Origin: Chinchilla lanigera
Lineage: Eukaryota > Chordata > Mammalia > Rodentia > Chinchillidae
Assembly: GCF_000276665.1 (NCBI RefSeq)
Contig: NW_004955481.1
Location: 2,661,767 to 2,725,766, forward strand
Direction: 5' to 3'
Length of the DNA: 64,000 bases
Under the pieces are notes generated by a model. The model did not search any database and was not told the origin of the DNA. It saw only the letters and a program-made list of their open reading frames with translations. Shown in pieces: positions 20,886 through 32,151 of this stretch. The position numbers and the translations under genes were made by a program. Numbering within the stretch: position 1 is the first letter of the stretch; every line of letters starts with the position of its first letter.

Positions 20886-21642
20886 GTGCATACAGCATAG
20901 ATCATTCCCCAAGAGGCGGCACCAAACAGGCGACAGCTCAGAAAGCGAGGAAGAAGCCTGATCGTTTCTGCTCTTCGGTTTCTGAAACCTCTTGATTTTG
21001 TAACATGCTTAGGATGAGAGTCACATCAGGCTAGGAAGCAGACAGACACGAAACTGCAGATTCTGCTTTTTCCTTCCAAATACTCTAGCCACAACTGGTT
21101 CCTCTAAAGACAGTGACTTAGGGAGTACAGAAACCTGTCAGTCAAATAGCAAACAAAGGGGCATCTTAAAAACATGAAGGATGCCGTATGTATAGATGCC
21201 TGTTCCCCACAGTGAATAGAATTATTATGTATCACAAAAATATACAAATAAAAAAAAAGCAGGAAGATGCTTAACTGCCTTATTTTACATGACTAAGCAG
21301 CTATTATTTAGTCTGAACTAAGGTTACCAAAGTTGAAGGTCACTGTCCTAACTCTGAAGTTTTCTGTGCTCGTATCTCAGTCTGTCTGCAAATGCCAGCA
21401 AAGACACTGTGTCTTGTCTATGGGAATCTCACTCCTTCAGAGGTGACAGGCTCTGTGCTGCCAGAGAAACAAAAAGCTCAAGACTAGGTACCTTAAGACA
21501 TGTTCTCTCTTGAAGAGAGGTGAAAGGCTGTGTAGCATGTTGCCCCTTTCTCATAAACTAAAGATTAGCTATTAAAGGGTCTTTTCAAATTAAAAGTTAC
21601 TTTTGGTTTTTGGAATCTATGACACCAGCATATTTCATTGTG
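20886..21642. other. Non-repetitive stretch, nothing recognised
   Basis: About 750 bp. A short A-rich run near 21234-21262 may be an L1 or SINE tail relic. No gene recognised. Confidence 0.45.
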
Positions 21643-21790
21643 CTTTGTTTTGTTTGACAAGGTCTTGCTACGTAGTTCAGGCTGGCTTTGAACTCATTAT
21701 GTAGCCCAGGCTGGCCTCAAACTCATGGCGATGCTTTTGCCTCAGCCCCTCCAAGTGCTAGGATTACAATCATGCATCACCATGCCCGGT
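21643..21790 (-). mobile_element. B1-like SINE
   Basis: Antisense B1 with internal duplication and 'aggattacaatcatgcatca'. Moderately diverged. Confidence 0.88.
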
Positions 21791-21973
21791 TTGTCATATA
21801 TTCTTCCCAGCTCCCTCTCCCTTCCTTTTTTCATCTACCATGAGTAACTGCCACCCTGGAGGTGACTTAGGCAAAATATCTATGTTATTCCTTAGCAAGT
21901 TTGAACTACCTACCTTAACAAAGCCAAACGATAAGTGTCTATAATTAACTCATTAGCTACCCAAAAGAAAAAA

Positions 21974-22131
21974 GGACCAAGAGGCTGAGGCAAGAGGATT
22001 ACACTTTTGAGGCCAGTATGGGCAATTAGTAGAATCCTGTCTCAAAATAAAAAGGGCTGGGGATACAGCTCAGTGGTAGAGTGTTTGTCTCGTAGGTACA
22101 AGGTTTCAATCTTCAACACTGCCAAAAAAAC
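21974..22131 (+). mobile_element. B1-dID-like dimeric SINE
   Basis: 5'-truncated B1 half ('aagaggctgaggcaagagga', 'cctgtctcaaaataaaaa') joined to an ID half (GGGCTGGGGATACAGCTCAG). Confidence 0.7.
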
Positions 22132-22248
22132 TCCCAAAATTTGATTGTAAAAGTTGTGGTTGTCAGTGTTTTCTCCCTAACATGGTAACTATTTCAATGT
22201 ACATAAGCACAGTGGGTAAGTTTTATTTCTCTCTAAAAAAAAAAATAA

Positions 22249-22340
22249 GGGGCTGGGGATTTAGCTCAGCGGCACAGCGCCTGCCTGGCAAGCAGAAGGT
22301 CGTGAGTTTGATTCCCGGTACCGAAAAAAAAACAAAACAT
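22249..22340 (+). mobile_element. ID-like SINE, young type
   Basis: Sense ID with intact TTAGCTCAGCGG and GAGTTTGATTC boxes and GGTACCG end, followed by an A-rich C-spaced tail. Unlike many relatives I see no clean target-site duplication. Confidence 0.9.
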
Positions 22341-22555
22341 AAAAAAAGAATTAAAAGAAAAAAAAAATCATTCAATAATATTGCCCAAATCTAATTTTCA
22401 TATGGTAAATCAATGTCTTCACGGTATGTAACAATTTGAAGCATGAAAGTCAAAGTAATTTTTTTCTCTCTTCACTCCTAATAACTCAAACAAATAAGAA
22501 CAAGGCAGTCACCCCTGACAAAGTTCATAGGCTAAAAATAACAAGAAATAGGTCC

Positions 22556-22682
22556 TGGCTGGGCACGATGGACATACCTGTAATGCCCACCACCAGGGAA
22601 ACTGAGGCCAGTCTGGGCAACTTAGAGAAGAGCCTGTCTCAAATATAAATAAATAAACAAACAAATAAATAAATAAATAAAA
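22556..22682 (+). mobile_element. B1-like SINE with AAAT tail
   Basis: Sense diverged B1 (GGCTGGGCACGATGGACATA), ending in an AAAT/AAAC tail that has become a microsatellite. Confidence 0.75.
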
Positions 22683-22747
22683 TTTTATTATGGAAAGAAA
22701 AATGTGAGAGATATATATATAGAGAGATATACATAGATATATATAGA

Positions 22748-22975
22748 TTTTTTTTTTTTTTTAAATGTAGTACTGAGAATTGAACCCAGTGTCTTGAACA
22801 TGTTAGGCAAGCACCCTATCCCTATCCCTGGGTGTGGTGGCACACACCTATAATCCCAGCACTCCGGAGGCTGAGGTAGGAGGATCACTTTAAATTTGAG
22901 ACCAACCTGAACTACACAGGCAAGACCCTGTCTCAAAAAAAAAAAAAAAAAATCACTGAATTACATCCCCAACCC
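22748..22975 (-). mobile_element. ID-like SINE split by B1
   Basis: Antisense ID begins at 22748 ('tgagaattgaacccagtgtc') and resumes at about 22954 ('actgaattacatccccaacc') after an inserted sense B1. Confidence 0.75.
22827..22953 (+). mobile_element. B1 SINE nested in ID
   Basis: Sense B1 without duplication, A18 tail, inserted in the antisense ID near the target CCCTATC. Confidence 0.85.
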
Positions 22976-23679
22976 TCAAAATAAGTTTTTAGCGAGAGAT
23001 GGAGGAGGGAGGAAGGAAGGAAAAAAGTGTCAGAGGAAGGAAGGGTGGGAAGGAGATACTGGTCTGGGACTTACTTAATAACTATGGTACAAAGACAGCT
23101 GAAGGTCCACCCAAGCTTCCTGTCCCAGGCCCTTCCCCAGAGTGGAGCTGAGTGCTCGGAGCAGTTGCCTGGCCAAGAATACACTTGCCAGAGGGACTCC
23201 TACATCACAGGAGATTTGTGACTGGTCCTTGCCCATGAACACGAGCAGCAGAAACAAGTATCACATCTGGGTTGAGAGAGCTTAGAAACAAATGTGTCTG
23301 CCCTCTCTTGCTTCCCTGATTGCCATGTGGAAGCTGAGAACCACCAAGACCTGGAGGAGGGCAGCTCCAAAAGAGTGCAGGAGCCTGGGTTCTGAGTGAC
23401 AAGCGAGGAACAAATTGCCCATCAGGCACACCCTCGTTGACTGCTGTGTGAACCAGAAAGAAATGCACTGGGCCAGCCCCTGAAATGCTGGAGTGGGTTT
23501 GTTACCGTGGCTCGTGCTACTCTAATATAATTGTTATATTCCAAGACGCTGAGAAGAAGGAGAGAAAGCTTTTCCGTGAATTCAGAGGCACACTAGGAAA
23601 GAATATATTTTTACTTAAATGGAAAACTCTATTAACACAAGGATTGTAACCTCCAATGCCTAGAGACTAGGCAGGTAAC
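22976..23679. other. Non-repetitive stretch, nothing recognised
   Basis: About 700 bp including a short GGAA-rich run at 22998-23055. Minus-strand open frame 23205-23468 has no recognisable product. Confidence 0.5.
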
Positions 23680-24235
23680 GCAACACTACTAGTAGATAAA
23701 TAGTACTTCCTGTGTGCCAGGATGAACACTTACATAAACTTATTTAGTTCTCACAAATTTGTAAGGTAAATACTATTATAAACCTCATTTTGTGCAAGCT
23801 GCAGTAATTCACTGCTGTAATCCCAGGTACTGAGAAAGCTGAGGCAAAAGGATTATAAATTTGAGGCCAAGCTAGGCATAGGGGCACACACCTGTTGTCC
23901 TGGCACTGACAAGCTGAGGTGGGAGGATAAGCATGAGTTCAAGTCCGCCTGAATTACATAGTGAGACCTTGTCTCAAAAATAAATAAAATAAAATAAAAT
24001 TTGAGGCCAGCTTGGGCAAACTAGCAATAACCTGCCTCAAAATTTGAAAAGGGCTGGAGATGTAGCTCAACGGTAGAGTACAACTAGATTCAATCCTCAG
24101 TTTGTAAAATAAAGAACAAAAAAGCTTCTCTTTTTTTGCAGAGGAGGAAAGTGAGGCCCACAGGGGTCAGCAAGTAAAAGACAAAGAAAGTGCTAAGCCA
24201 GGCAGCCCATCTTGTCTTGCTCCGTTGTTCACTAC
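23680..24235 (+). repeat. MIR remnant split by nested SINEs
   Basis: MIR 5'/core at 23680-23794 ('ctgtgtgccaggatgaacac', 'aatactattataaacctcat') resumes at 24138 ('cagaggaggaaagtgaggcc') after roughly 325 bp of B1-type sequence. It marks the MIR as the oldest layer. Confidence 0.7.
23795..24118 (+). mobile_element. B1-dID dimer with nested B1
   Basis: An old B1 half (23795-23870) is interrupted by a complete B1 (23871-23998), then continues ('ccagcttgggcaaactagca') into an ID half (GGGCTGGAGATGTAGCTCAA). The repeated AATTTGAGGCCA on both sides of the nested B1 is its target-site duplication. Confidence 0.75.
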
Positions 24236-25204
24236 CCAGTGCAAGTGGATAAAAGGGTCAGAGGAAGAAGGCTAGAGCAATTGGTGAAATCACACACAGT
24301 CCGAAGGGGTTAGTCACTCAACTCTCACCCCTATGTACTGTCAACATTCCCAAGTTTCAAGAAAAGCCAGAAATGCAGATTTTTATGTAAAATCTCCAGA
24401 TTCCAAAATGACTCAAATTTTTTAACTCTCTGCAGCTCAAACAATGCAATCAGCAGACTGCACTTAGCCTACCCACCCCGGCAAGAGCAGCTGCCTTCTG
24501 CCTGTCCAAAGGCCTCAGGGGAGTCAGGGTCTGGTGGCCAGAGGGGCAGTTCCCTCAGTAAACAACAGGCCCACTGATATGAATAATTAATTTCTGCTTC
24601 ACACTGCCAGCCCACAAAGGTTATCAAGCTGGGCATTCAGGATGCAACTCCAGGTCCTTCAGAGACAATGAGGACAGGCATGGGGACCCAAGGAGGGTTC
24701 CCACAACAAAGGCTGGCAAGCTGGCCTGTGCTCAAGGGGAGCCAGTAGATGCCAGCTAGGCCTGTGAGTCTGCTCCCTGCCTGGCTGCCTCAGTGGGGCT
24801 GTAAGAGCGTCCTCGAGGCTCATTAGAGACGTGACATGCTGCGCTTTCATGGCTGTCAGCAGGAGTGGGCTCCAGACTCTTCAAGATGCTTTAAAATAAG
24901 ACAAAAAGGCACAATTATGCAGCCAAATGAAGACAAGGCAGCTGCATACAAAGCAGAGCTTTCTCCATAATAGGACTATAACTCCCTTAGACCGTGCTGA
25001 GGTCTCACCTTCCTCCCCCGGCTGCAGCTGTGAAGCATCTGTAATTGGATGCTCTGCTGCCGAAGCTCTTGGATTATTCAAACTGCAGGATTTCCAGAAG
25101 CCTCGGGTTTCAACTAAGGATGTGACAAGGCAACGAGATGAGCAAGATACCATTTTTTGGACTTACGGTGTTTTTCAGCAAAGCACAAAGCCAAACAAGT
25201 GATG
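24236..25204. other. Non-repetitive stretch, nothing recognised
   Basis: About 970 bp of unique-looking sequence. Overlapping open frames at 24881-25153 (minus) and 24927-25202 (plus) are mutual shadows without a recognisable product. Confidence 0.5.
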
Positions 25205-25690
25205 GTAAGATTAACCAACAGGCATTGCATGTTTACTATGTGCCAGGTGCTGCTGAGAGTGCTTTTTTTAAATTATTATTTTAAAAAGAAAGAACAAGGG
25301 GCTGGGGATTTAGCTCAGGGGCTGGGGATTTAGCTCAGCGGCACAGCGCCTGCCTGGCAAGCACAAGGTCGTGAGTTCAGTTCCCGGCACCGGAACCCGC
25401 CCCCAAAAGAAAAAAAAGAACAAAACCAAAACAACACAGAAACTATAAAAATGATACAGAATTTCAAAACAGGGCTTTTTGTACACTGGCTTGTTTAATC
25501 TTTACCCAAATCCTTTAGACGCTGATGTCATACGATCACCCCACATCCATAGATACAGAAACCAAGACACCAAAAGGCTGTATAACTTACTCAAGGTCAC
25601 ACAGCTCTAAAGTGGCAGAGCTGGGATTTGAATCCAAATACTGTGGTCCCAGACAGCATGCTCTTGAGCACCACACCAGTGGCTATTTGC
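25205..25690 (+). repeat. MIR remnant split by ID
   Basis: MIR 5' part ('ttactatgtgccaggtgctg') and 3' part ('tactcaaggtcacacagctc', 'tggcagagctgggatttgaa') are separated by an ID insertion. One of the best-preserved MIRs here. Confidence 0.75.
25289..25430 (+). mobile_element. ID-like SINE with duplicated 5' head
   Basis: Bases 25298-25317 are an exact extra copy of the first 20 bases of the ID, followed at once by the complete element. Short repeat AAAGAACAA lies on both sides. The second such case in the window, after 19581-19718. Confidence 0.88.
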
Positions 25691-25920
25691 CTTTACACAG
25701 ACCCTGTGGTACCTGTTTTCTATACATTATTTCACTTAATCTTTATGACCGCAAAGGAGGTACTGTTGTCCCTATGGAACAGAAAAAAGAATGTAGGTTG
25801 TGAGAGGTGAAGTAGCTTGGTTGAGGGCACACAAAATACCAATGGCCTACAGCCTGGCTATAAACCCAGTTGCTTGATTCAAAGCCAGGCTCTTAATCTC
25901 ACTTGTTACAGCTCACTTAA
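25690..25920 (+). repeat. Second tandem MIR-like remnant
   Basis: 'ttatttcacttaatctttat', 'gagaggtgaagtagcttggt', 'caaagccaggctcttaatct' follow MIR order again directly after the first MIR, in the same orientation. Confidence 0.65.
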
Positions 25921-25935
25921 CTACTGTACTGGGGT

Positions 25936-26095
25936 TTTGGTTTTTTTTTTCTCTTTTTGAGACAGGATCTCGCTATGCAGTTCAGGTTGGCCTTGAGCTC
26001 ACTTTGTAGCCCAGGATGGTCTCGAACTCGCAACGATCCTCCTGCCTCAGCCTCCTGAGTGCTGGGATTACAGGCATGTGCCACCACGCCTGGCT
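25936..26095 (-). mobile_element. B1 SINE, young type
   Basis: Antisense B1 with intact GAGACAGGATCTCGCTATGC, internal duplication and 5' end. Short repeat TGTACTGGG on both sides is the likely target-site duplication. Confidence 0.92.
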
Positions 26096-26460
26096 GTACT
26101 GGGATTTATAAAATTTAGTCTTGGAAAAATCATGTTGCCCAAACACCTTATTTTAGAGTTAATTTGTGTGTTTGTCGGTGGGGAGGGATTCTGGGATTGA
26201 ATCCAAGACTACAGGAACGAGGTACATTCTAACACGACCTCAGTCACCTTATTTTAGAGGTGAGGAGCTGTAAGCCTAAAAAGACAAAGAGTTAGTTGGT
26301 GAGATAATAATAATATTTAGTCTCATAGAATGGTACTGATTGAAGTGTAATACGTAGTTCTACCGAACACTTGGCATGAAAAAAACATATCATTGTAGTC
26401 AGCTGTACCCAAATTACAAATTGATGGTTTCCAACTTTTGTTTACAAAATTATTCTTATA

Positions 26461-26582
26461 AACTGGGCACAGTGTGGTACATGCCTGTAATCCCAGCACT
26501 CAGAAGGCTGAGGCAGGAGGCTCACCATGAGTTCAAGGCCCTGTCTCAAAACAAAACAAAACAAAACAAACAAACAAAAAAG
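26461..26582 (+). mobile_element. B1 SINE with internal deletion
   Basis: Sense B1 that jumps from the AGTTCAAGG segment straight to CCCTGTCTCAAAAC, so the duplicated middle is lost. (AAAAC)n tail. Confidence 0.85.
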
Positions 26583-26814
26583 ATTATTCTTGCAAGTCTG
26601 TCTCAGTATTTTTTTCCACATTTAATGGGTTTTATTTCAGGAGATTTGTACATGCACGTAACAGGCTTTAATTATTCCACCATCACCACTACCACCTTGC
26701 CTCACCCCCTTAGTTTTATATTTTTGAGGTATTTCTTTTTTTTAATTGTATTTTAAAGAGAGAAAAATAAAACAAAATTTTATAACAAGACAATAGGAGA
26801 GTAACAATGGTTAA

Positions 26815-26949
26815 TACATTGCATATTGTTTTGTTTTTTGTTTGTTTGTTTGTTTTTGTCCGGTACCGGGAACCGAACTCACGACCTTGCGCTTGCCAGG
26901 CAGGCGCTTTGCCGCAGAGCTAAATCCCCAGCCCCTACATTGCATATTG
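26815..26949 (-). mobile_element. ID-like SINE with 14-bp TSD
   Basis: Young antisense ID with CCGGTACCGG palindrome intact. Perfect repeat TACATTGCATATTG at 26815-26828 and 26936-26949. Confidence 0.93.
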
Positions 26950-27059
26950 GTATCTTCAAAATAGTTGCTCAGAATGCAAGATATAGGCATGAAAAAAACT
27001 GTCCAAACAATATTATCACAAAACCTTTTCAGTGAACTAAATTAGTAGTATAACTATCT

Positions 27060-28990
27060 TATATATGTGTGTGTATATATTTTTTCCTTTTCCCTTCCTC
27101 TTCTCCTTTCCCCCATCCCAGATTCTCTTTCCTTTTGAAGTTTCTTCCCATTTCACAATATCTATTGTACATTTTGTATCTTATTTACTTTCAGCTAGGG
27201 AGACAATACAAAGTCTACACTTTTGGGTCTGATTTACTTCACTTATGATTATGTTCTTGAGTTGCATCCATTAACCTATAGAAGTCTCTAGTTTATCCTT
27301 CTTTATGGCTATGTAGTACTCCATTGTATAAGTCAGTATCTTCTTTATCCATTTCTCAGTTGTTGGGCATTTGGGTTGTTTCCATACATATCACTGTGAT
27401 GTTTTTAATTCTTATGGGAAGATACCCAGAAGGGAAATAGGACCTTTAATCCTAGTTTTCTGAGGACTCTCCACACTGATTTCTACACTCCCACCAACAG
27501 TGGAGGAGGGTTCCTTTTTCCTCATAGCCCCTCCAGCATTTGTTATTGGCTGATTTCTTGATGATGGGCATTCTTTCTGGAGTGAAATGGAATCTCAGTC
27601 TTGCTTTAATTTGCATTTCTCGAGTGACCAGTGACATTGAACATTTTTTCACATATTTATTTTCCATCTGTATTTCTTCATCTGAGAAGTTGTGTATTCA
27701 TCTCAGTTGCCTATTTTTGGATTAGGTCTTTGAATTTGGGGGGGGGAGTTCTGATTTTTTTCAATCCTTTGTATGTTTTAGACATGTCCTTTATCTGAGG
27801 GACAACTACCTATAATTTTTTCCCACTCTGTGGATTGTCTTCATTCTATTGGTAATTTCTTTTGTTGTGCAAAAGTTTTTTAATAACATGAGACCCCTAG
27901 GGTGGAAATACAGCTCAGTGGCACAGTGCCTGCCTGGCAAGTGTGAGGTTGTGAGTTTGACTCCCAATACCAAAAAAAAAAAAAAAAAAATGAGATCCTA
28001 TTTGTTGATTCTTTGTAGTATTTCCCATGCAGTCTGGGTTTTGCTCATGAATTCCCTGCCTACACCTATGTCTTCAAAATTTCTATTTTCTCTTCCAGCA
28101 GATTTAGTGCTTCTGTTTTAATACTTAGATCTTTGATGCATTTTGACTTTGGTGCATGACGATAGACACGTGTCTAGTTTTAGTCTTCAGCATGTGGAAA
28201 CCAGTTCTTCCAGAACTGTTTATTAAAGAGGCTGTCTTTCTTCCAGTGAACATGTTTGGCCCCTTTGTCAAAGATAAGGTGGCTGAGTGTGTTTAGAGTT
28301 GCATCTGCATCTTCTGTTCTGTTCCACTGATCCTCAGGTCTGTTTTTTGGCCAATACTATGTTGATTTTATCACAGTAGCTTTGTAGTATAATTGCAAGG
28401 CAGGGATTGTGATGTCCCTTGACTTGCCTTTGTTGCCCAAAATTGCTTTTGCTATTCTAGGTCTCTTCTGGTTCCAAATGACTTTTAGGATTGTTTTCCC
28501 TAATTCTGTGAGGTATGCTAATGGTATTTTGATTGGGATTGCATTAAATCTGTACAACTTTGGGACCATTTTCTCTATGTTGATTCTTCCTATCCATGAG
28601 TAAGGGACATCTTTCCCTTTTCTGATATCCTCTTCGATCTCTTTTTTCACAGTACTCTAATTTTCAATGTATAGATTTTCTACTTCCTTTGTTAGATTGA
28701 TTCCTAAGTATTTCTTTTTTTTTTTTTTTGGATGCTGTTGTGAAGGGTGTGGTTTCCCCAATTTCTCTGTGAGTTTGTTGCTTGTGTATAGGAAGGCTAT
28801 TGATTTTTGAGTGCTGACTTTGTAACCCGCTATGTTACTGAATTTGGTTATTAAATCTGGAAGTCTTTTGGTAGTTTTTGGGGTCTTCTATGTAGAGTAT
28901 CATGTCACCTGCAAATAATGATAATTTAACTTATTCCTTCTTATTCTTATTCCTTTTACTTCTTTCTCTTATCTAATTGCTCTGGCTAAT
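27060..28990 (-). mobile_element. L1 ORF2/3' fragment, antisense
   Basis: About 1.9 kb of antisense L1. The minus frame at 28650-28357 encodes a recognisable ORF2 segment after the reverse transcriptase core ([40 protein letters not shown]). Frameshifts and stops break ORF2 elsewhere, so it cannot make protein. A sense ID is inserted at 27896-27993. Confidence 0.85.
27896..27993 (+). mobile_element. ID-like SINE in L1
   Basis: Sense ID (GTGGAAATACAGCTCAGTGG...) with A18 tail. Near-identical flanks ATGAGACCC and ATGAGATCC. Confidence 0.88.
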
Positions 28991-29085
28991 ACAGAATGTT
29001 TCAGTATATTATTGTAGTCAGAGTTTACAAAGGAATAAATTTAATACAGGACACAAAATTTGTAGGATTATTTTATAATATTCAC

Positions 29086-29640
29086 CCAAAGAGTCAAATG
29101 CAAAAGAGTGTGGGAGATCTATCCTCACACTAGAGACCCAAATAATCCAGCTGAGGGCCTGGATCCCATGACAATGTCCTGTACAAGTCCAACTGAAGAC
29201 CTAGAGCCCATCACAATGTCCTCCACGAGGACATGAGCCCACAACAATGTCTCATGCAAATCCATATCAAGGATCTGCACTGGAAAGGCCCAAAGGTCAG
29301 TGGTGGAAGCCAGAAAGTCTGTGCCAGTGGGATGACGGATCTGTGCCAGCAGGTTGAGGGATCTGCACTGGAGCCAGGAAGTGATGCTCAAAGTAAGGAC
29401 CAGAGCGCCCCCAAAGAGAACCGCAGCAATCCTCAGCGACAGCGAGGACCACAGCTCCTCCAATGATGAGAACAGCTAAGTTCATATCAGGAAAGCTGGC
29501 TTGACAAGCTTCTCCAGGAGAATCAGCAGCACCACCTCTTCTGCTCCAGTTCTCCTTTTATGCTGTTGGCAACAATCCTCAGGTGGGCCTTCCACATCCT
29601 GCACCATGCTGACTCAGTTCAGCTAGGTGTTACAAATTGA
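29086..29640 (-). mobile_element. Possible LTR-like element with internal repeats
   Basis: On the minus strand a TATA-like ATAAAAGGAGAACTGGAGC lies mid-element, and downstream a 42-bp unit with CCAACTGAAGACCTAGAGCC-type text occurs twice in tandem (29147-29188, 29189-29230) with a third shorter copy to 29263. The sequence falls between two antisense L1 fragments. Its layout suggests a lineage-specific LTR, but I do not recognise the family. Confidence 0.35.
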
Positions 29641-30846
29641 CTATTAGTTAATGCACCACAATATATAATGTATTTGGATCACATTCATCCACCTTATGAC
29701 CTTACACCCCCTCCCCCTCCTGAAAAATTATTAGACAAGAGGAAACTCTTGCCAGGTAATAGTCTCCCTTCTACTTTCTTGTCCACATATTAGGGAGAAC
29801 ATGAGATATTTGTCTGATTTATTTTGCTCAACGTGATGATCTCCAGATCCATCCATTTTCCTGCAAAGGACAAGATTAATTTGTTTATGGCTGATTAATA
29901 ATCCACTGTGAAAAAAAATCCATTGTGTTACCACATATTCTTTATCATTCATCTGTCGACGGGCACTTAGGCTGGTTCATTATCTTAGCTATTGTGAATT
30001 ATGCCATGATAAACAGATATGCAGGTATCCCTATGGGATGCTGATTTGCATTCCCACTAGTAGTGTAAAAGAGTTCCCTTTCCCTTCATCCTTGCCAGCA
30101 TTTATTATTTTTTTGTTTTGCTTTGTTTTTTGTTTTTTTATTCTAGATGACAGCCATTCTGTCCAGGGTGAGATGGAATCTCAACATTGTTTTGATTTGC
30201 ATTTCTCTAATGGCTAAAGCTATTGAATATTTTTCATTTAGTTACTGGCCATGTATGCTTCTTTTAAGAAGTGCTTGTCCAATTCTTTTGCCCACATATT
30301 GACTGGGATATTTGATTTCTTTTGGTGTTAAATTTTGGGGGTTTTATGCATAAGAAATTAATCCTTTGTCAGAACAGTAGCTGGCAAAAATTTTCTCCCA
30401 TTCCGTATGCTGTCTCTTCACTCTTTATTTCCCTGTGCAGAAACTTGATGTAGTCCCATCTGTTGATTCTTGTTATCATTCCCTGTGATATGAGAGTCCC
30501 ATTCAAGAAGCCTTTGTGCCTATGGCTTCAAGTGTTTCTTCTATGTTTTCGCTGTCTCCAAGTTTCAGGTCTTAAACCTAAGTCTGTGATCAATTTCAAA
30601 GGTTGGAGGAGATAGGGATCTAGTTTCAGTCTTCTACACCTGGATCTCCAGGTTTCCCAGCAGTATTTATTAAAGAGGCTATCTTTTCTCCAACATATAT
30701 TTTTGGCTGTAGATGGCTGTAGTTGGGGGGATTATTTCTGCGCCTTGAATTCTGTTCAAATGTTCTACCTATCTATTTTTGTACCATGCTGGTTTTGTTA
30801 CTATGGTTTTGTAGTGTTACTTGAAATCAGGCATTTCAATGGCTCC

Positions 30847-30998
30847 AGGCTTGCTCTTCTTTTTTTTTTTTTTTTTTTATTTTATTTTTTTTTTGGTTTT
30901 TCTCCGGTACCGGGAACCGAACTCACGACCTTGCGCTTGCCAGGCAGGCACTTTTTGCCGCTGAGCTAAATCCCCAGCCCCTAAGGCTTGCTCTTCTT
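30847..30998 (-). mobile_element. ID-like SINE with 15-bp TSD
   Basis: Young antisense ID with long T tail. Perfect repeat AGGCTTGCTCTTCTT at 30847-30861 and 30984-30998. The D-arm region carries two extra A bases (GGCAAAAAG on the minus strand). Confidence 0.93.
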
Positions 30999-31435
30999 GA
31001 TTAGGACTGTTCGGCTATTATGGAGTTTTTGTGCTTCCATATGAATTTTAGTATTATTTTTTCTAGTTTTATGAAAACTGTCATTGGTATTATGATGGGA
31101 ACTGCATCAGTAGGCTGAATCAGTAGGTTGCATTCGGTAATATAGCCATTTTTACAATATGAATTCTGCCAGTCCATCAACATAAGACGTTTTTCTGTTT
31201 ACTATCTTCAAATTCTTTCTTCAATGTTCTGAAATTTTCACTGTAGAGGTCTTTCACTTCTTTAGTTAGATTGAGCAGTAGATTTTTTTTTTAATACCAA
31301 GTGAATAGAACTGTTTTCTTGATTTTTTTTCTCAGTCCATTATTGAAGTATAGAAAAATTATTTTTTTAATGTTGATTTTATATCCTGCTACTTTGCTAA
31401 GTTTGTTTATCAGCGCTGAAAGTCTTTTGGTGGAA

Positions 31436-31555
31436 CTCGGTGTGGTGGTGCATGCCTGTAATCTGAGCCTTTGGGAGGCTGAGGCAGGAGGATCGATGCA
31501 AATTTGAGGCCAGCCTGAACTATGGGGTGACGTCCTGTCTCAAAAGAAAAAAAAA
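31436..31555 (+). mobile_element. B1 SINE in L1
   Basis: Sense B1 without duplication. Flanks CTTTTGGTGGAA and GTTTTGGTGGAA are its target-site duplication. Confidence 0.88.
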
Positions 31556-31999
31556 GTGTTTTGGTGGAATATTCAGGGTCTTCTAAGTATAGGATATCAT
31601 CTACACACATGAATAATTTGGCTTCTTCCTTTCCTATATTTGTACCCCTTTTATTGTTTTTTTCTTGCCTAATTGCTCTAGCTAAAGTTTCAAGAATATA
31701 TTGAATAGGAACAGTGAAGGTAGGAACCTTTGCCTCATTCTTGATAATTATCATTATGATTATGAGGTTGCTATAATGGCTCCTGAAATACAATTCATAG
31801 GCAAGGACCTTGAAAATTACACTGCACTTCTGGGACTTGCCTGAGTTTCATGTATTTCCAAATGGGTAAGTTCCCTAAGGAAATCACATTTCTCAGAGAG
31901 CTGGGCAATCAGACATTTAGGCCTCCCATTCTCACAAATAAACAATATACTACTAGATCAATGACATCACTGAAAAAATAGGTTTCCATGGGTCTTTCT

Positions 32000-32151
32000 A
32001 TTTTGTTTTGTTTTTGAGGTAGGGTCTTGCTATGCAGTTTAGGCTGGCCTTGAACTCACTATGTAGCCCAGGCTGGCCTTGAACCTGTGGTAATCCTCCT
32101 GCCTCAGCCTCCCGAGTGCTGGGATTACAGGCATGTGCCTCCATGCCTGGC
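32000..32151 (-). mobile_element. B1 SINE
   Basis: Antisense B1 with TTTTG tail, internal duplication and full 5' end 'ctccatgcctggct'. Confidence 0.9.

Larger units (their letters stand above)
29800..31800 (-). mobile_element. Second antisense L1 ORF2/3' fragment
   Basis: Covers the same L1 region as 27060-28990 but is clearly more diverged from it. The minus frame 31183-31001 keeps part of the ORF2 segment (IPMTVFIKLEKIILKFIWKH). Broken throughout by stops. Carries a young ID (30847-30998) and a B1 (31436-31555). Confidence 0.8.

Noticed and set aside
28357..28650. Possible reverse-transcriptase gene
   Set aside because: It is a 97-codon surviving piece of L1 ORF2 inside a fragment broken by stops and frameshifts.
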